Part shown: positions 17,623 to 28,338 of the stretch, in pieces
Numbering within the stretch: position 1 is the stretch's first letter
How the letters are laid out: each line of letters opens with the position of its first letter
Source: Nissabacter sp. SGAir0207
GTDB lineage: Bacteria > Pseudomonadota > Gammaproteobacteria > Enterobacterales > Enterobacteriaceae
Reading direction: 5' to 3'
Length of the DNA stretch: 64,000 nucleotides
NCBI RefSeq assembly: GCF_005491205.1
Contig: NZ_CP028036.1
Span: 62,001 to 126,000, forward strand
The notes under the pieces: generated by a model
The model's input: only the letters and a program-made list of their open reading frames with translations
What the model was told of the DNA's origin: nothing
Databases searched by the model: none
Made by a program: the position numbers and the translations under genes

Positions 17623-17781
17623 ATCATCCTGTGTTAAATCAAAAGGAAAGCCGGGGCGTGCGCCAGATGGCCACACGCCAGCGGCGTCTGCCGGGGCTGT
17701 TATGGCCCCGTGGCGAAAAGTGTAAAGGGGAGGGGAAGGGGGATAAACCGCCCTGCGCTCGTCGCAGTGGCGACAAAAACG

Positions 17782-18711
17782 CTACTTTTGCGGGCCGAAA
17801 TGCCCTTCGGCGGCCAGTGTAACCAGCTCATCCACAATAAAGCGCACCTTTGGCAGCAGGTGCCGGGCGCGGGGCCAGAGCACATGCAGCGCCACCGGCG
17901 CGGGCGCAAACGCGGGCATGAGCGTGACCAGCTCACCGCGCGCCACATGGTCGCTCGCCATCGCATCCGGGAACTGGGCGATGCCCAACCCCGCCAGACA
18001 GGCGTTGAGCATGGCATCACCGTCACCCATCTGGTGCGCGTTGGCGGCGGTGAAACGGATCTCTCTGCCCTCTGGCGATTGCAGCCGCCAAGCCAGCGGC
18101 GCACCGCGCCGGTAGCCCATGATGCAGCGATGGGTTTTCAGCGCCTCCAGCGTCTCAGGTACGCTGTGGCGTGACAGGTAGCCCGGCGCGGCATACAGCC
18201 GCAATGGCTGGACGGCCAGCCGCCGGGCGATCAGCTCATCGGTGCTCTCCAATTCGCCCAACCGCAACACCAGATCCACCCCCTCCTCAACCGGGTCAAT
18301 CAGCCGGTCATTGAAGGTCAAAATCAGGCGCAGCGCCGGGTAGCGCTCCGCCAGCGCCAACAAAATCGGCATCATCAGCGTGCGCCCCAGCGCGGCGGGC
18401 ATGTCGATGCGCACATTGCCTGCCGGGCTGGCCTGACGGCGGCAGAGGGTATGTTCGGCGGCGTCCAGGATCTCTAGCGCGGAGAGGCAGCTCGCCAAAT
18501 AGGCTTCGCCGTCGCTGGTCAGGCTGAGCTTGCGGGTTGAGCGGTGAAACAGCCGCGTGCCCAGTCGCTCCTCCAGCCGGGCAATGCTTTTGCCCACCGC
18601 CGATTTAGTGATGCCCAGTTGTTCGCCGGCCTCGGTGAAACTGCGTGAACGCGCCGTAATGACAAAATGGGTGAGGCCGCGCAGGGACTCGGCAGAAAAA
18701 AGGGTAGACAT
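17782..18711 (-). CDS. LysR-family regulator divergent from VOC gene
   Basis: The ATG at 18711 (MSTLFSAESLRGL) gives 309 residues; the longer in-frame extension does not look like LysR sequence. The helix-turn-helix lies at about residues 18-60 (FVITARSRSFTEAGEQLGITKSAVGKSIARLEERLG). The C-terminal region has the PVEEGVDLVLRLGEL motif of the LTTR subgroup often found beside oxidoreductases and dioxygenases. It is transcribed away from the VOC gene with 109 bp between the starts and probably regulates it. The downstream MFS gene may be in the same operon. Confidence 0.88.
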   Translation of the reverse strand: MSTLFSAESLRGLTHFVITARSRSFTEAGEQLGITKSAVGKSIARLEERLGTRLFHRSTRKLSLTSDGEAYLASCLSALEILDAAEHTLCRRQASPAGNVRIDMPAALGRTLMMPILLALAERYPALRLILTFNDRLIDPVEEGVDLVLRLGELESTDELIARRLAVQPLRLYAAPGYLSRHSVPETLEALKTHRCIMGYRRGAPLAWRLQSPEGREIRFTAANAHQMGDGDAMLNACLAGLGIAQFPDAMASDHVARGELVTLMPAFAPAPVALHVLWPRARHLLPKVRFIVDELVTLAAEGHFGPQK

Positions 18712-18820
18712 AAAGTTGACTCTGTGGCGACGGAAACGGTGTTTATCAATCTTAATATCTATACCACCTTTAACCCTGATATTCATTCGGCAGATTTCTG
18801 CCCTCACCCAAGGAGAAGGT

Positions 18821-19345
18821 ATGGAGAAGCACCCAGTACGCGGCATGGATCATATTGGCATTACCGTGGCGGAGTTGGAGCAGGCCACCCGTTTCTTTCA
18901 GCAGGCGTTCGGCGCGCAGGTGATCTATGACTCGGTCGCCCCCGCTGCCGACGATGTACAGGGCGATGAGACCGAGCGCACCCTTAACCTGATGCCCGGC
19001 ACCCGCATCAAGGCGGTGCGGATGCTGGCGCTCCAGCACGGGCCGGGCCTGGAGCTGTTTGAGATGGCTGGCCCCCAGCAGCGTGACCCGGTACGCCCCA
19101 GCGACTACGGGCTACAACACTTCGCCGTCTATGTCGATGACATGGCAGCGGCGGTCAGCCGTTTCGAGGCGGCGGGCGGGCAGATGTTTACCGCGCCGCA
19201 GCCGCTGATGTTCCCGACCGAGCGCGGCGAGGGTAACCTCTTCTGCTACGGGCAGACGCCCTGGGGCAGTGTGATTGAGCTGATCTCTTTGCCCTCACCA
19301 CTGCCTTATGAAACCGACACCTCCCTGCGCCGCTGGAAACCCTGA
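18821..19345 (+). CDS. VOC (glyoxalase/dioxygenase superfamily) protein
   Basis: 174 residues from the ATG at 18821 behind AGGAGAAGG. One pair of beta-alpha-beta-beta-beta modules is visible. His at MDHIGITVAEL, His in GLQHFAVYVDD and Glu in GSVIELISL occupy the usual metal-ligand places. The inserted loop VAPAADDVQGDETERTLNLMPGTRIKAV is typical of a VOC subgroup of unknown substrate. Reaction not assignable: glyoxalase-like, fosfomycin-resistance-like and ring-cleavage enzymes share this fold. The divergent LysR suggests inducible expression. Confidence 0.85.
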   Translation: MEKHPVRGMDHIGITVAELEQATRFFQQAFGAQVIYDSVAPAADDVQGDETERTLNLMPGTRIKAVRMLALQHGPGLELFEMAGPQQRDPVRPSDYGLQHFAVYVDDMAAAVSRFEAAGGQMFTAPQPLMFPTERGEGNLFCYGQTPWGSVIELISLPSPLPYETDTSLRRWKP

Positions 19346-19352
19346 TCCTGAC

Positions 19353-19373
19353 GGGCCTGCCGCTGGCAGGCCC
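19353..19373. terminator. Terminator-like hairpin after VOC gene
   Basis: GGGCCTGCC (19353-19361) and GGCAGGCCC (19365-19373) form a perfect 9-bp stem with a 3-base loop, seven bases after the VOC stop. There is no T tract. Confidence 0.5.
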
Positions 19374-19541
19374 TGCCCGCCCGCCATTCACTATACTTAG
19401 CTTAATCCGTTGAGCCTTCAGGCTTTCGCCCGCTGTGCCGATAACAGAGCGGCCCGCCTTGCAGTTGGCCGGAAGGGGGCCAGCCGCCGCGCGGCCTCTC
19501 CGCTGTTCGCACCCATCCGAAACCTGATTTGGTAAGAGTGA

Positions 19542-22160
19542 ATGAAGAAAAACATCTCTGTGAAGCGTTTTCTGGCGCCTGACGGCGACCATCACACCAC
19601 CACCACTTTTATCCGGCGCACCCTGCGCTGGATGATGGCGCTGCTGGCGTTGCTGTTCGCCATCGCCATTGGCGCGCTGGTCAGCATTGCCAACAACCTT
19701 AACGATCAGGCCGACGCGCAGAGTGCGCTGCTGCTGAAAAAAGCCCTCGACAACCGGCTGGAGCGGCTGGTGACCCACACCAATGACAACGCGTGGTGGA
19801 GCGAAGCCTATGAGAACCTGCATGTTGAGGTGAATACCGATTGGGCCTACAGCCGTGAGAATTTGGGTGCCTCCCAGTACTCGGATTTCGGTTACGAAGG
19901 GCTGTTTGTGATCGATGGGCAGGGCCACACCCGCTATAGCGTCATCCGGGGCAAACTCTCCTCCCTGAGCCTGACGCAGTGGCTGGGCAGCGATCCGCTG
20001 CCGCTGATCCATGCTGGCCTGAAGCCGGACGAAAGTGAGTCCTCCACCAGCGCGCGGTTCCTGCTGAACGGCAATCTGGCGCTGCTGGCGGCCTCCACCC
20101 TCTCGGCGGGCAATGGGGGGCATGTCAGCCCGGTGACGGGGCCGCCGTCGCTGCTGGTGTTTGTGGACGTGCTGGGGCCACAGAAGCTGGCGGCGCTGGG
20201 GAACGAGTATGGCATCCAGCAGGTGAGGGTGGCACAGGGCGACACCGCGCATGGCCCCCGGCTGGGGACGTTGCGGGTGCCACTGCCCAGTGGCGAGGTG
20301 ACGCTGGCGTGGCGCAGCGCGGAGCCGGGCCGCCAGCTATTGCGCTACATCCTGCCGCTGCTGCTGGCGCTGGGGGTGATAACCGGCCTCAGCGCGGTCT
20401 TTATGATGCGCAGCGCCCTCAACAAGGCGCGCCTCTACGATGAGAACAACTTCTTGCTGGAGCAGCACCGGCAGGCGCTGACCGCCAGCGAGCGCCGCTT
20501 CCGCGATGTGGCGGAAGCCACCACCGACTGGATCTGGGAGACCGACGCCCAGCTTAACTTCACCTACCTCTCCGAGCGCTTCCCCAGCATCACTGGCCAC
20601 CGCATCGCCGCGTGGCTGGGCCAGCCAGTGACGGAGTTCATGCAGGCGGACAACGTGTCGCTGGGCGACTGGATCACCGAGCCGGGGCAGACCGGCCACC
20701 GCCGCCTGCTGCACTGCCGCTACCTCTCCGCGCAGGGGCACCCACGTTACTGCCACATCGCCCTGAAACCGGTGATTACCGAGAGTGGGGCGACGGGCTA
20801 CCGTGGCACCGCCACCGACGTCACGCTGGAGGTGGAGGCACAGGCGCGGGTGCAGTACCTCTCCCTGCACGATGAGCTGACCGGCCTGCCAAACCGCACG
20901 CGGATGCGCGAGTTCCTGGAGGGAAAATTGCAGGCGTTGCCAGATAACGAGCACCCGCTGGCGATGGTCAGCCTGGATCTGGACAAGTTCAAGCCGGTGA
21001 ATGACCTGTTCGGCCACCCGGCGGGCGATGCGGTGCTGCACGAGGTTTCGGCGCGCCTGCGCAGTTGCCTGCGTGAGTATGATCTGGTGGCGCGGCAGGG
21101 CGGTGACGAGTTCATCTTGATCCTGCCGGACATCATGCGGCGCGAGGAGATTGAGGCAATCTGCGCGCGCATCTTGACTGAGGTACGCAAGCCATTCATC
21201 GTCAGCGGCAATGAGATCTTCATCGGCGTCAGCATGGGCATCGCGCTCGCGCCACAGGACGCGGTGGACGCGGGCGAACTGCTGCGCTTCTCGGACATCG
21301 CCCTCTATGAGGCGAAAAACGCCGGCCGCAACACCTGGCGCTTCTACGCGCCAGAGATGGAGCAGCAGATCGTGCAGCGCCGCGAGCTGGAGGAGAGCCT
21401 GCGGGACGCCATCCGCCTGCAACAGTTCCGGCTGGTCTACCAGCCACGCTACGATCTGCACTCGCGGCGCGTTACGGCCGTCGAGGCGCTGATCCGCTGG
21501 GATCACCCGCAGCTGGGGGTGATTATGCCTGACCAGTTTATCCCGCTGGCGGAGGAGACCGGGCTTATCAGCGCCATCAGTGAATGGGTACTGCGCACCG
21601 CCTGCCGGGACGCGGCACAGGCGCTGGGCGATCTCGCCATCTCGGTGAACATCTCTGCCGTGGAGTTTGGCTCACGCGGGCTGATTGAGCGGGTCAAGGC
21701 AGCCTTGGCGGCCGCCGGGCTGTCGCCCGAGCGGCTGGAGATTGAGGTGACGGAAGGGGTGACGCTGCACAACCCGCAGCAGAGCCTGGCGCTGATGCAG
21801 GAGCTAAAGGCGCTCGGCGTGCGCTTGCTGATTGATGATTTTGGCATCGGCTACTCCTCCCTGAGTTATCTGCGCAGCTTCCCGTTCGACGGCATCAAGC
21901 TGGACAAATCCTTTATCGACGCGATGCCCCATGATGAGAACGCCAACGCGGTGGTGGAGAACATCATTGGCTTGGGCAAGGCGTTCTCCCTGAGCATCAC
22001 CGCCGAGGGGGTGGAGACTCAGGCGCAGTTGGACAAACTCAAGATGCTGGATTGCGACGAGATGCAGGGCTATCTGGTGGATCGTCCGCTGGAGCTGGCG
22101 GCGCTGCGTGAGCGGCTGGCGGCGATGCGTTCTGGCGAGAGTGGGGAGGAGGGGCGCTGA
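19542..22160 (+). CDS. CHASE4-PAS-GGDEF-EAL membrane c-di-GMP enzyme
   Basis: 872 residues. Membrane helices lie at about 26-50 and 265-290. Between them is a CHASE4-like periplasmic sensor (NDNAWWSEAYENLH, NTDWAYSRENLG). A PAS domain follows (about 312-430, WIWETDAQLNFTYLSERF). The GGDEF domain carries an intact GGDEF at residue 520. The EAL domain carries EALIR at 648 and the conserved ligands EVTEG, DDFGIGYSSLSYL, KLDKSFI and AEGVET. Both domains look catalytically complete, so it could make or degrade c-di-GMP depending on the signal. QGYLVDRP replaces the usual QGYLFGRP near the end. It is a single gene. Confidence 0.92.
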   Translation: MKKNISVKRFLAPDGDHHTTTTFIRRTLRWMMALLALLFAIAIGALVSIANNLNDQADAQSALLLKKALDNRLERLVTHTNDNAWWSEAYENLHVEVNTDWAYSRENLGASQYSDFGYEGLFVIDGQGHTRYSVIRGKLSSLSLTQWLGSDPLPLIHAGLKPDESESSTSARFLLNGNLALLAASTLSAGNGGHVSPVTGPPSLLVFVDVLGPQKLAALGNEYGIQQVRVAQGDTAHGPRLGTLRVPLPSGEVTLAWRSAEPGRQLLRYILPLLLALGVITGLSAVFMMRSALNKARLYDENNFLLEQHRQALTASERRFRDVAEATTDWIWETDAQLNFTYLSERFPSITGHRIAAWLGQPVTEFMQADNVSLGDWITEPGQTGHRRLLHCRYLSAQGHPRYCHIALKPVITESGATGYRGTATDVTLEVEAQARVQYLSLHDELTGLPNRTRMREFLEGKLQALPDNEHPLAMVSLDLDKFKPVNDLFGHPAGDAVLHEVSARLRSCLREYDLVARQGGDEFILILPDIMRREEIEAICARILTEVRKPFIVSGNEIFIGVSMGIALAPQDAVDAGELLRFSDIALYEAKNAGRNTWRFYAPEMEQQIVQRRELEESLRDAIRLQQFRLVYQPRYDLHSRRVTAVEALIRWDHPQLGVIMPDQFIPLAEETGLISAISEWVLRTACRDAAQALGDLAISVNISAVEFGSRGLIERVKAALAAAGLSPERLEIEVTEGVTLHNPQQSLALMQELKALGVRLLIDDFGIGYSSLSYLRSFPFDGIKLDKSFIDAMPHDENANAVVENIIGLGKAFSLSITAEGVETQAQLDKLKMLDCDEMQGYLVDRPLELAALRERLAAMRSGESGEEGR

Positions 22161-22184
22161 CGGGGCATGATGCCCCGCCAGCGC
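22154..22184. terminator. Bidirectional hairpin between convergent genes
   Basis: CGGGGCAT/ATGCCCCG (22161-22177) is nested in GCGCTG/CAGCGC (22154-22184), giving a long GC-rich hairpin at the end of the c-di-GMP gene and before the EamA stop. No T tract. Confidence 0.55.
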
Positions 22185-22192
22185 GTTAGGTG

Positions 22193-23116
22193 TCAGGCAG
22201 TCGCGCGGCGGGCGGCGCGGCGCTTGAGCGGCACGGTGATCACCAGCAGGCTGGCGACCACCAGCGCGATGCCGCCCCAGCCGAGCGCTGGCAACCGCTC
22301 ACCGACGATCACCACCGCCAGCAGCGCGGCGATCACCGGCTCCAGCAGGGTGATGGTGGTGGCGGTGCTGGCCGGGATGCGCGCCAGCCCGTAACCGTAG
22401 CAGAGATAGCCAACAAACATCGGCACCGTGGCCATGTAGAGGCCGACCGCGGCGTTGCCCCAGGAGGCCAGCAGCGGTGCACCGGTCACCAGCAACACCG
22501 GCAGCAGCAGCAGGCCGCCAAGGCCGAAGGTGGCGCCCATTGCCGCACCTGAGGCGATGCCGCGCTGCATCATCCGCCGCGCAGACCATGAGTAGAAGGC
22601 GTAGGTAAAGCCCGCCACCAGCCCCAGCGCCATGCCGACCATCACCCCGCTGGAGCCGCCATCCGTATGTACCGCCGCTTCCGCCAGACAGAGCAGCACC
22701 AGCCCACCAACGCCAAGGGCGGCACCCACCATCCAGCGCGGCGTCAGGCGCAGCCCATCCAACCGGTACTCAATCAGCGCCGAGAGCAGCGGGGCAGAGC
22801 CGATCGACACTACGGTGCCGATGGTCACGCCGGCATAGCGCATCGAGGCGTAGAAGGCCAGCGGGTAGATTGCCACTGCCAGCGCGCCCATCAGCAACAT
22901 CTGCCATGAATGGCGCAGGTGGGCGCGCTGGCGTGCGATGCCACGAAAGGCAATGGCCGCCTGTAACAGGCCGCCCAACCCCATCGCCGCTGCGCCAATG
23001 GCGGCGGCGCTGACGTCTGGCGCAAAGGTGGCGGCAGTGCCGGTGGTGCCCCACAGCAGGGAGGCGACCAATACCCCGGCGACGCCCAGCAGGCGCTGTT
23101 GTGGTGTCGGGTTCAC
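22193..23116 (-). CDS. EamA/DMT-family transporter
   Basis: 307 residues from a GTG at 23116. This start is chosen because GGAGG lies six bases upstream and the GTG overlaps the TGA stop of the TetR gene (GTGA), giving translational coupling. Ten membrane helices in two EamA repeats are expected (LLWGTTGTAATFAP in helix 1; ITLLEPVIAALLAVVIVGERLP in the second repeat). Likely an inner-membrane exporter of small metabolites or toxic compounds. It is in an operon with the TetR repressor and probably under its control. Confidence 0.9.
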   Translation of the reverse strand: MNPTPQQRLLGVAGVLVASLLWGTTGTAATFAPDVSAAAIGAAAMGLGGLLQAAIAFRGIARQRAHLRHSWQMLLMGALAVAIYPLAFYASMRYAGVTIGTVVSIGSAPLLSALIEYRLDGLRLTPRWMVGAALGVGGLVLLCLAEAAVHTDGGSSGVMVGMALGLVAGFTYAFYSWSARRMMQRGIASGAAMGATFGLGGLLLLPVLLVTGAPLLASWGNAAVGLYMATVPMFVGYLCYGYGLARIPASTATTITLLEPVIAALLAVVIVGERLPALGWGGIALVVASLLVITVPLKRRAARRATA

Positions 23117-23703
23117 AGCGCCTCCATCATGGCGAGCGCCATGGTTTTGGCCTGGCGCACGCACTCACCGTTGCCCTCCAGCCCGGCGCGGGAGATCGAA
23201 CCCTCCAGCAAAAAGGCAAAGTGGCGGGCGAGCAGCGCGGCCCGCTCCCTGTCCCCGGCCAGCATCTCGGCCAGATGCCCGGCGAGAATCGCTTCCACCT
23301 CCTCCTTGTGGATGCGCACCGCCTGCCGCCCCGGCGCACCGGCGGGCAGTTCGGCGGCGGCGTTCAGCAGCCCGCAGCCGCGGAATCCGCGCTCATAGGC
23401 ATACTCCGCATGATCCTCATAGGCGAGGAACACCGCCAGTACCCGCTCCTGTGGCGTGGTGGCCTGTTGCAGGCGCAGCGCGTAGAGCGCCAGCCACTCC
23501 TCATGGCGGATTTGCAGATAGGTGGCAATCAGCTCCGCCTTGGAGGCGAAGTTGTTATACAGGCTCTTTTTGGCGACGCCAGCCCGTTTGGTAATGGCGT
23601 CAATGCCGGTGGCGGCTATGCCATCGTTGTAGAACAGCACCCGCGCCGCGCCCAGCAGGCGGTCACGGGCGCTCTCCGGTTTCTCGTGCAGCGTGTCGCT
23701 CAT
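23113..23703 (-). CDS. TetR-family repressor of the EamA operon
   Basis: Start 23703 (MSDTLHEKPES) gives 196 residues; an ATG six codons earlier is less likely. The N-terminal domain (about 10-60: RDRLLGAARVLFYNDGIAATGIDAITKRAGVAKKSLYNNFASK) is a standard TetR helix-turn-helix. The C-terminal ligand domain contains GFRGCGLLNAAAELP, seen in the AcrR-like subgroup. A perfect 22-bp palindrome lies 23-44 bp upstream of the ATG. It overlaps the transporter start by four bases, so repressor and exporter are co-made. Confidence 0.9.
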   Translation of the reverse strand: MSDTLHEKPESARDRLLGAARVLFYNDGIAATGIDAITKRAGVAKKSLYNNFASKAELIATYLQIRHEEWLALYALRLQQATTPQERVLAVFLAYEDHAEYAYERGFRGCGLLNAAAELPAGAPGRQAVRIHKEEVEAILAGHLAEMLAGDRERAALLARHFAFLLEGSISRAGLEGNGECVRQAKTMALAMMEAL

Positions 23704-23725
23704 GGCAACCCCCCAAAGCAAATGA

Positions 23726-23747
23726 GTAGGTAGACCAGTCTACCTAC
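23726..23747. promoter_or_regulatory. Perfect TetR-type operator
   Basis: GTAGGTAGAC (23726-23735) and GTCTACCTAC (23738-23747) are perfect inverted arms around a 2-bp centre. The site lies immediately upstream of the TetR-EamA operon and has the size of a TetR dimer site. Confidence 0.85.
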
Positions 23748-23803
23748 TTGCTGAGGGTCGTCAATCACTATTATCAATACCAAGATTAAAAATCATTCAC
23801 GAA

Positions 23804-23926
23804 AGCCATAAAATCAGGGTGCCAATTCGGCACCCTGGTTGCGTAAAATTAATGCCTTTTTAGTACCACTAAGGTGCTGTTAGGGCACATAAAGGGCACT
23901 GTTTTGTCATCAGGCGGATCCGCTGA
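23804..23926. repeat. Direct repeat copy 1 (123 bp), with 11-bp array
   Basis: First copy of a 123-bp sequence repeated 161 bp to the right with roughly 85 percent identity. Read on the minus strand, 23812-23921 breaks into ten gap-free 11-base units (for example GTGCCCTTTAT, GTGCCCTAACA, GCACCTTAGTG, GTACTAAAAAG). The right end contains a decayed copy of the last codons of the ABC transporter gene. The GGGTGCC/GGCACCC hairpin near 23817-23835 could also terminate transcription. Confidence 0.8.
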
Positions 23927-23964
23927 TTGAGCCAGCATTCCATTGACGCTGTAGCCAGCTAGTC

Positions 23965-24070
23965 AGCCATAAAATCAGGGTGCCAATTCGGCACCTTAAA
24001 TGCATAAAAGTAATGCCCTTTTAGTACCATTAAAGCGCTGTTAAGGCACATAAAGGGCGCTGTTTTAACA

Positions 24071-24087
<17 letters not shown>
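23965..24087. repeat. Direct repeat copy 2 (123 bp), with 11-bp array
   Basis: Second copy of the repeat. Its 11-base units run over 23973-24082 on the minus strand, and its right end forms the last five codons and stop of the ABC transporter gene (24071-24087). The array therefore overlaps coding sequence. Differences from copy 1 are single-base changes that keep the 11-bp register. Confidence 0.8.
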
Positions 24088-25906
<1,819 letters not shown>

Positions 25907-26632
25907 GGTAGCTCTCACGTAATCAGTGATCCAACAATGCAGACACCATCGACTGCCCCTTTTGGCAATCACAAGGCTGCCCCATAAATGGCTAACAACT
26001 TCTGGTTTACTGAGCGGGAAATCCGGTGCTGTGTGCCGTTCAATTACGTCAACAGGAGAGAGTGGGCATTAGGACAGGCACGGGGAGATGCCATTTTTGG
26101 AATAGTGTTCTGAATATATGCGCCCTCTACAAAAATAGTCGCTCCATCAGGGACTGTATATGCCGCACAGCTTAAGGAATCGTAAAGACGCGCCCCCTCA
26201 CAGGGTGAAAAAAGATGAGCAAACACCAGAAAAGTGCGGAATCAAAATGATGCTCTATTGGTGCCTTGGTGATGTATTTTTGGTACTATAAATGTGCCTT
26301 TGTGATGCCATTTAGATACCTTTCTTATGTCATTTATCTGCGTGGGAACAGCATAAAAGCCTGTGATGCGAAAAGGCTCCGCCTGTCAAAAACGCGAGAA
26401 AACCCCGTCAGGCAGCCAACCTGAATCATCGCAGCATGGCGGCTTTTACGGACTATTCTTAGCGTGAAAATTTATCGGCATCGCGCTGTTTCTCCCCGTA
26501 TCCTGTCAAAACAGTCGATGGCTTATCGGCCACCACTCATTCGAGGCTTAAAAATGGAGTGTTTCAACAGTGCGCCATGTTGGGCGCCATATGGGCTTGG
26601 ATGGATGCATTTACATGAAAAGGTTTTGACCC
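25907..26632. other. Long divergent intergenic region, no gene supported
   Basis: 726 bp between the leftward ABC exporter and the rightward phospholipase D-like gene. I find no convincing protein-coding gene. The region holds the 11-bp repeat array at 26250-26337. Promoters for both flanking genes must lie here. Composition is more AT-rich than the flanking genes. Confidence 0.6.
26250..26337 (+). repeat. Degenerate 11-bp tandem array (8 units)
   Basis: Eight gap-free 11-base units start at 26250, 26261, 26272, 26283, 26294, 26305, 26316 and 26327: ATGCTCTATTG, GTGCCTTGGTG, ATGTATTTTTG, GTACTATAAAT, GTGCCTTTGTG, ATGCCATTTAG, ATACCTTTCTT, ATGTCATTTAT. First bases are always R, Y, R. The preceding GAATCAAAATG may be a further unit. 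It is the clearest array of this type and contains no long hairpin, so it is not simply a terminator. Confidence 0.65.
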
Positions 26633-27841
26633 ATGCCTGACACCCCATTGGCCCGCCTGTTTCACCGCCTGAGGCAGAGGGTGCGTGGTACGCCAGCGGC
26701 TTCCGGTTTTGAGCTGGTGTATGACGCACCCGTTGAGACAACGCTTCATGCGGCAGATCTGCGCAATAGCGCGGAGGTGTGGTGCGAGATGTTCGCCCGC
26801 GCGCGGCAGCGCATCGACATCGCGCAGTTTTATGTGGCCGGGCAATCCGGCTCACGGCTGGACGCGGTACTGGCGGCGCTGGAAGGTGCGGCAGCGCGTG
26901 GCGTAAAGATTCGCTTTTTGATCGATGAGAAGGGGGTGGGACTCAGCACCCCGGAGACGCTGGCGCAGTTGCAGGCGATGCCGGGGCTGGCGTTCCGAGT
27001 GATTCCCTTTAGCCGATTGGCGGGCGGCATTCTCCATGCCAAGTATCTGGTGGTGGATCGGCAGCAGGCATTTGTCGGCAGCCAAAATCTTGACTGGCGC
27101 GCGCTGGAGCATATTCAGGAGACTGGCCTGTTGATCACCGGGGGTGAGGTGGTGGCCCAGGTGGCGGCCATCTTCGAGCAGGATTGGCGCGCGCAGGCGC
27201 GGCTGGTGGCTGGCCAGACGGTGCCACGGCATGTAGGGCATGGCCCACGAGGCGACGTGCGGCAGGGTAACTATCTGGTAGCCAGCCCGCGTGACTGGAA
27301 CCCGCGCGGCGTGGCAGACGCCCAGGAGATACTGCCGCGCCTGCTGGACTCCGCCTGCCGCCGCATCCGGGTGCAGGTGATGGAGTACGCACCGCTGGCC
27401 TATGGCGAAAAGCGATCGCGCCCCTTTTATGGCGTGGTTGATAGCGCCTTGCGCGCGGCGGCGGCGCGCGGCGTGCCGGTGGCGCTGATGGTCTCGGCGT
27501 GGGGTACCAAAAAGCCGGAAATTGCGTGGCTGAAGAGTCTGGCGCTGGTGCCCGGCGTGACAATAAAAGTGGTGACGCTGCCGTCCGCTGAGGCCGGTTT
27601 CATCCCTTTTGCCCGCGTGGTGCACAGCAAAATCATGACCATTGATGGCGAGCTGGCTTGGGTTGGCACCAGCAACTGGAGCGGCGGCTATTTTGACAAC
27701 TCGCGCAATCTGGAATTGGTCTTGAATGACGCAACGATGGCGCGGCGGCTTGATGCGCTCTACCAACAGTTATGGGACAGCCCCTACGCCGCGCCACTGC
27801 GCATTGATGAGGATTACCCAACCCCGCGCCCCGGCGGGTAG
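26633..27841 (+). CDS. Phospholipase D superfamily protein (two HKD motifs)
   Basis: 402 residues. Two complete HxKxxxxD motifs are present: His135-Lys137-Asp142 (HAKYLVVD, followed by GSQNLDW) and His331-Lys333-Asp338 (HSKIMTID, followed by GTSNWSGGYFDNSRN). The two-domain layout suits a phosphodiesterase or phosphatidyl-transferase. No signal peptide or membrane helix is seen, so it is probably cytoplasmic, with a nuclease or phospholipase substrate undetermined. The stop abuts the convergent ArsR-type gene with no gap (27841/27842). Confidence 0.88.
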   Translation: MPDTPLARLFHRLRQRVRGTPAASGFELVYDAPVETTLHAADLRNSAEVWCEMFARARQRIDIAQFYVAGQSGSRLDAVLAALEGAAARGVKIRFLIDEKGVGLSTPETLAQLQAMPGLAFRVIPFSRLAGGILHAKYLVVDRQQAFVGSQNLDWRALEHIQETGLLITGGEVVAQVAAIFEQDWRAQARLVAGQTVPRHVGHGPRGDVRQGNYLVASPRDWNPRGVADAQEILPRLLDSACRRIRVQVMEYAPLAYGEKRSRPFYGVVDSALRAAAARGVPVALMVSAWGTKKPEIAWLKSLALVPGVTIKVVTLPSAEAGFIPFARVVHSKIMTIDGELAWVGTSNWSGGYFDNSRNLELVLNDATMARRLDALYQQLWDSPYAAPLRIDEDYPTPRPGG

Positions 27842-28198
27842 TTACGCGCCCTGACGTGGCGGCAGGTTCTGGGTGGTGACCGCCTGTGTCAGGGCATCTT
27901 CCTGAACCGCATTCAACAGCGCATCCAGCAAGCCGGGGAAACGCGCGTCCAGATCCTCCCGCCGCAGTGACAACAAGTTCTCCCGGCCATAGGGCCGCTG
28001 CCAGATCACCCCGCTGTCACGCAACACGCGCCAGTGGTGGGTAAGGGTCGATTTTGGGATGCCGCTCAGTACGGCGCTGCATGGGTGTTCGCCGCCGCCG
28101 GCCAGCACCCGCACCACGGTCAGGCGCAGGGGGTTGCCCAGCGCGGTCAGCACATTCTCCAGACGGATCTGGTCACGCTCAGGGTGGTTCACAATCAT
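27842..28198 (-). CDS. ArsR-type winged-helix repressor
   Basis: 118 residues from the ATG at 28198, which has TGGAG at good spacing; a GTG at 28228 is the alternative. The winged helix (LENVLTALGNPLRLTVVRVLAGGGEHPC, SGIPKSTLTHHWRVLRDSGVIWQRPYGRENLLSLR) is of the ArsR superfamily without clear metal-binding cysteines. It is divergent from a DHA2 exporter and most likely represses it. An 18-bp palindrome lies between the two genes. Confidence 0.87.
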   Translation of the reverse strand: MIVNHPERDQIRLENVLTALGNPLRLTVVRVLAGGGEHPCSAVLSGIPKSTLTHHWRVLRDSGVIWQRPYGRENLLSLRREDLDARFPGLLDALLNAVQEDALTQAVTTQNLPPRQGA

Positions 28199-28286
28199 CA
28201 ATGGCTCCAGGGACTCGACACGCTCCACGTAATCTACTTTAAAATTCCTCCATTGACTATTGTTCGAGTATATACGTACATTGATA

Positions 28287-28304
28287 GTACGAATGTATTC
28301 GTAC
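28287..28304. promoter_or_regulatory. Operator between ArsR-type gene and DHA2 exporter
   Basis: GTACGAAT and ATTCGTAC are perfect 8-bp arms around GT. The site is 35 bp upstream of the exporter start and in the middle of the 140-bp divergent region. A nearby related half-site (CGTAC at 28275-28279) may be a second contact. Confidence 0.75.
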
Positions 28305-28338
28305 CGTAGTCCTTTAACCGCATATGGAGATCTGCCTC

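Noticed and set aside
26044..26226. 60-codon minus-strand frame in the ABC/PLD gap
   Set aside because: No ribosome site, no conserved pattern and atypical composition; treated as non-coding.
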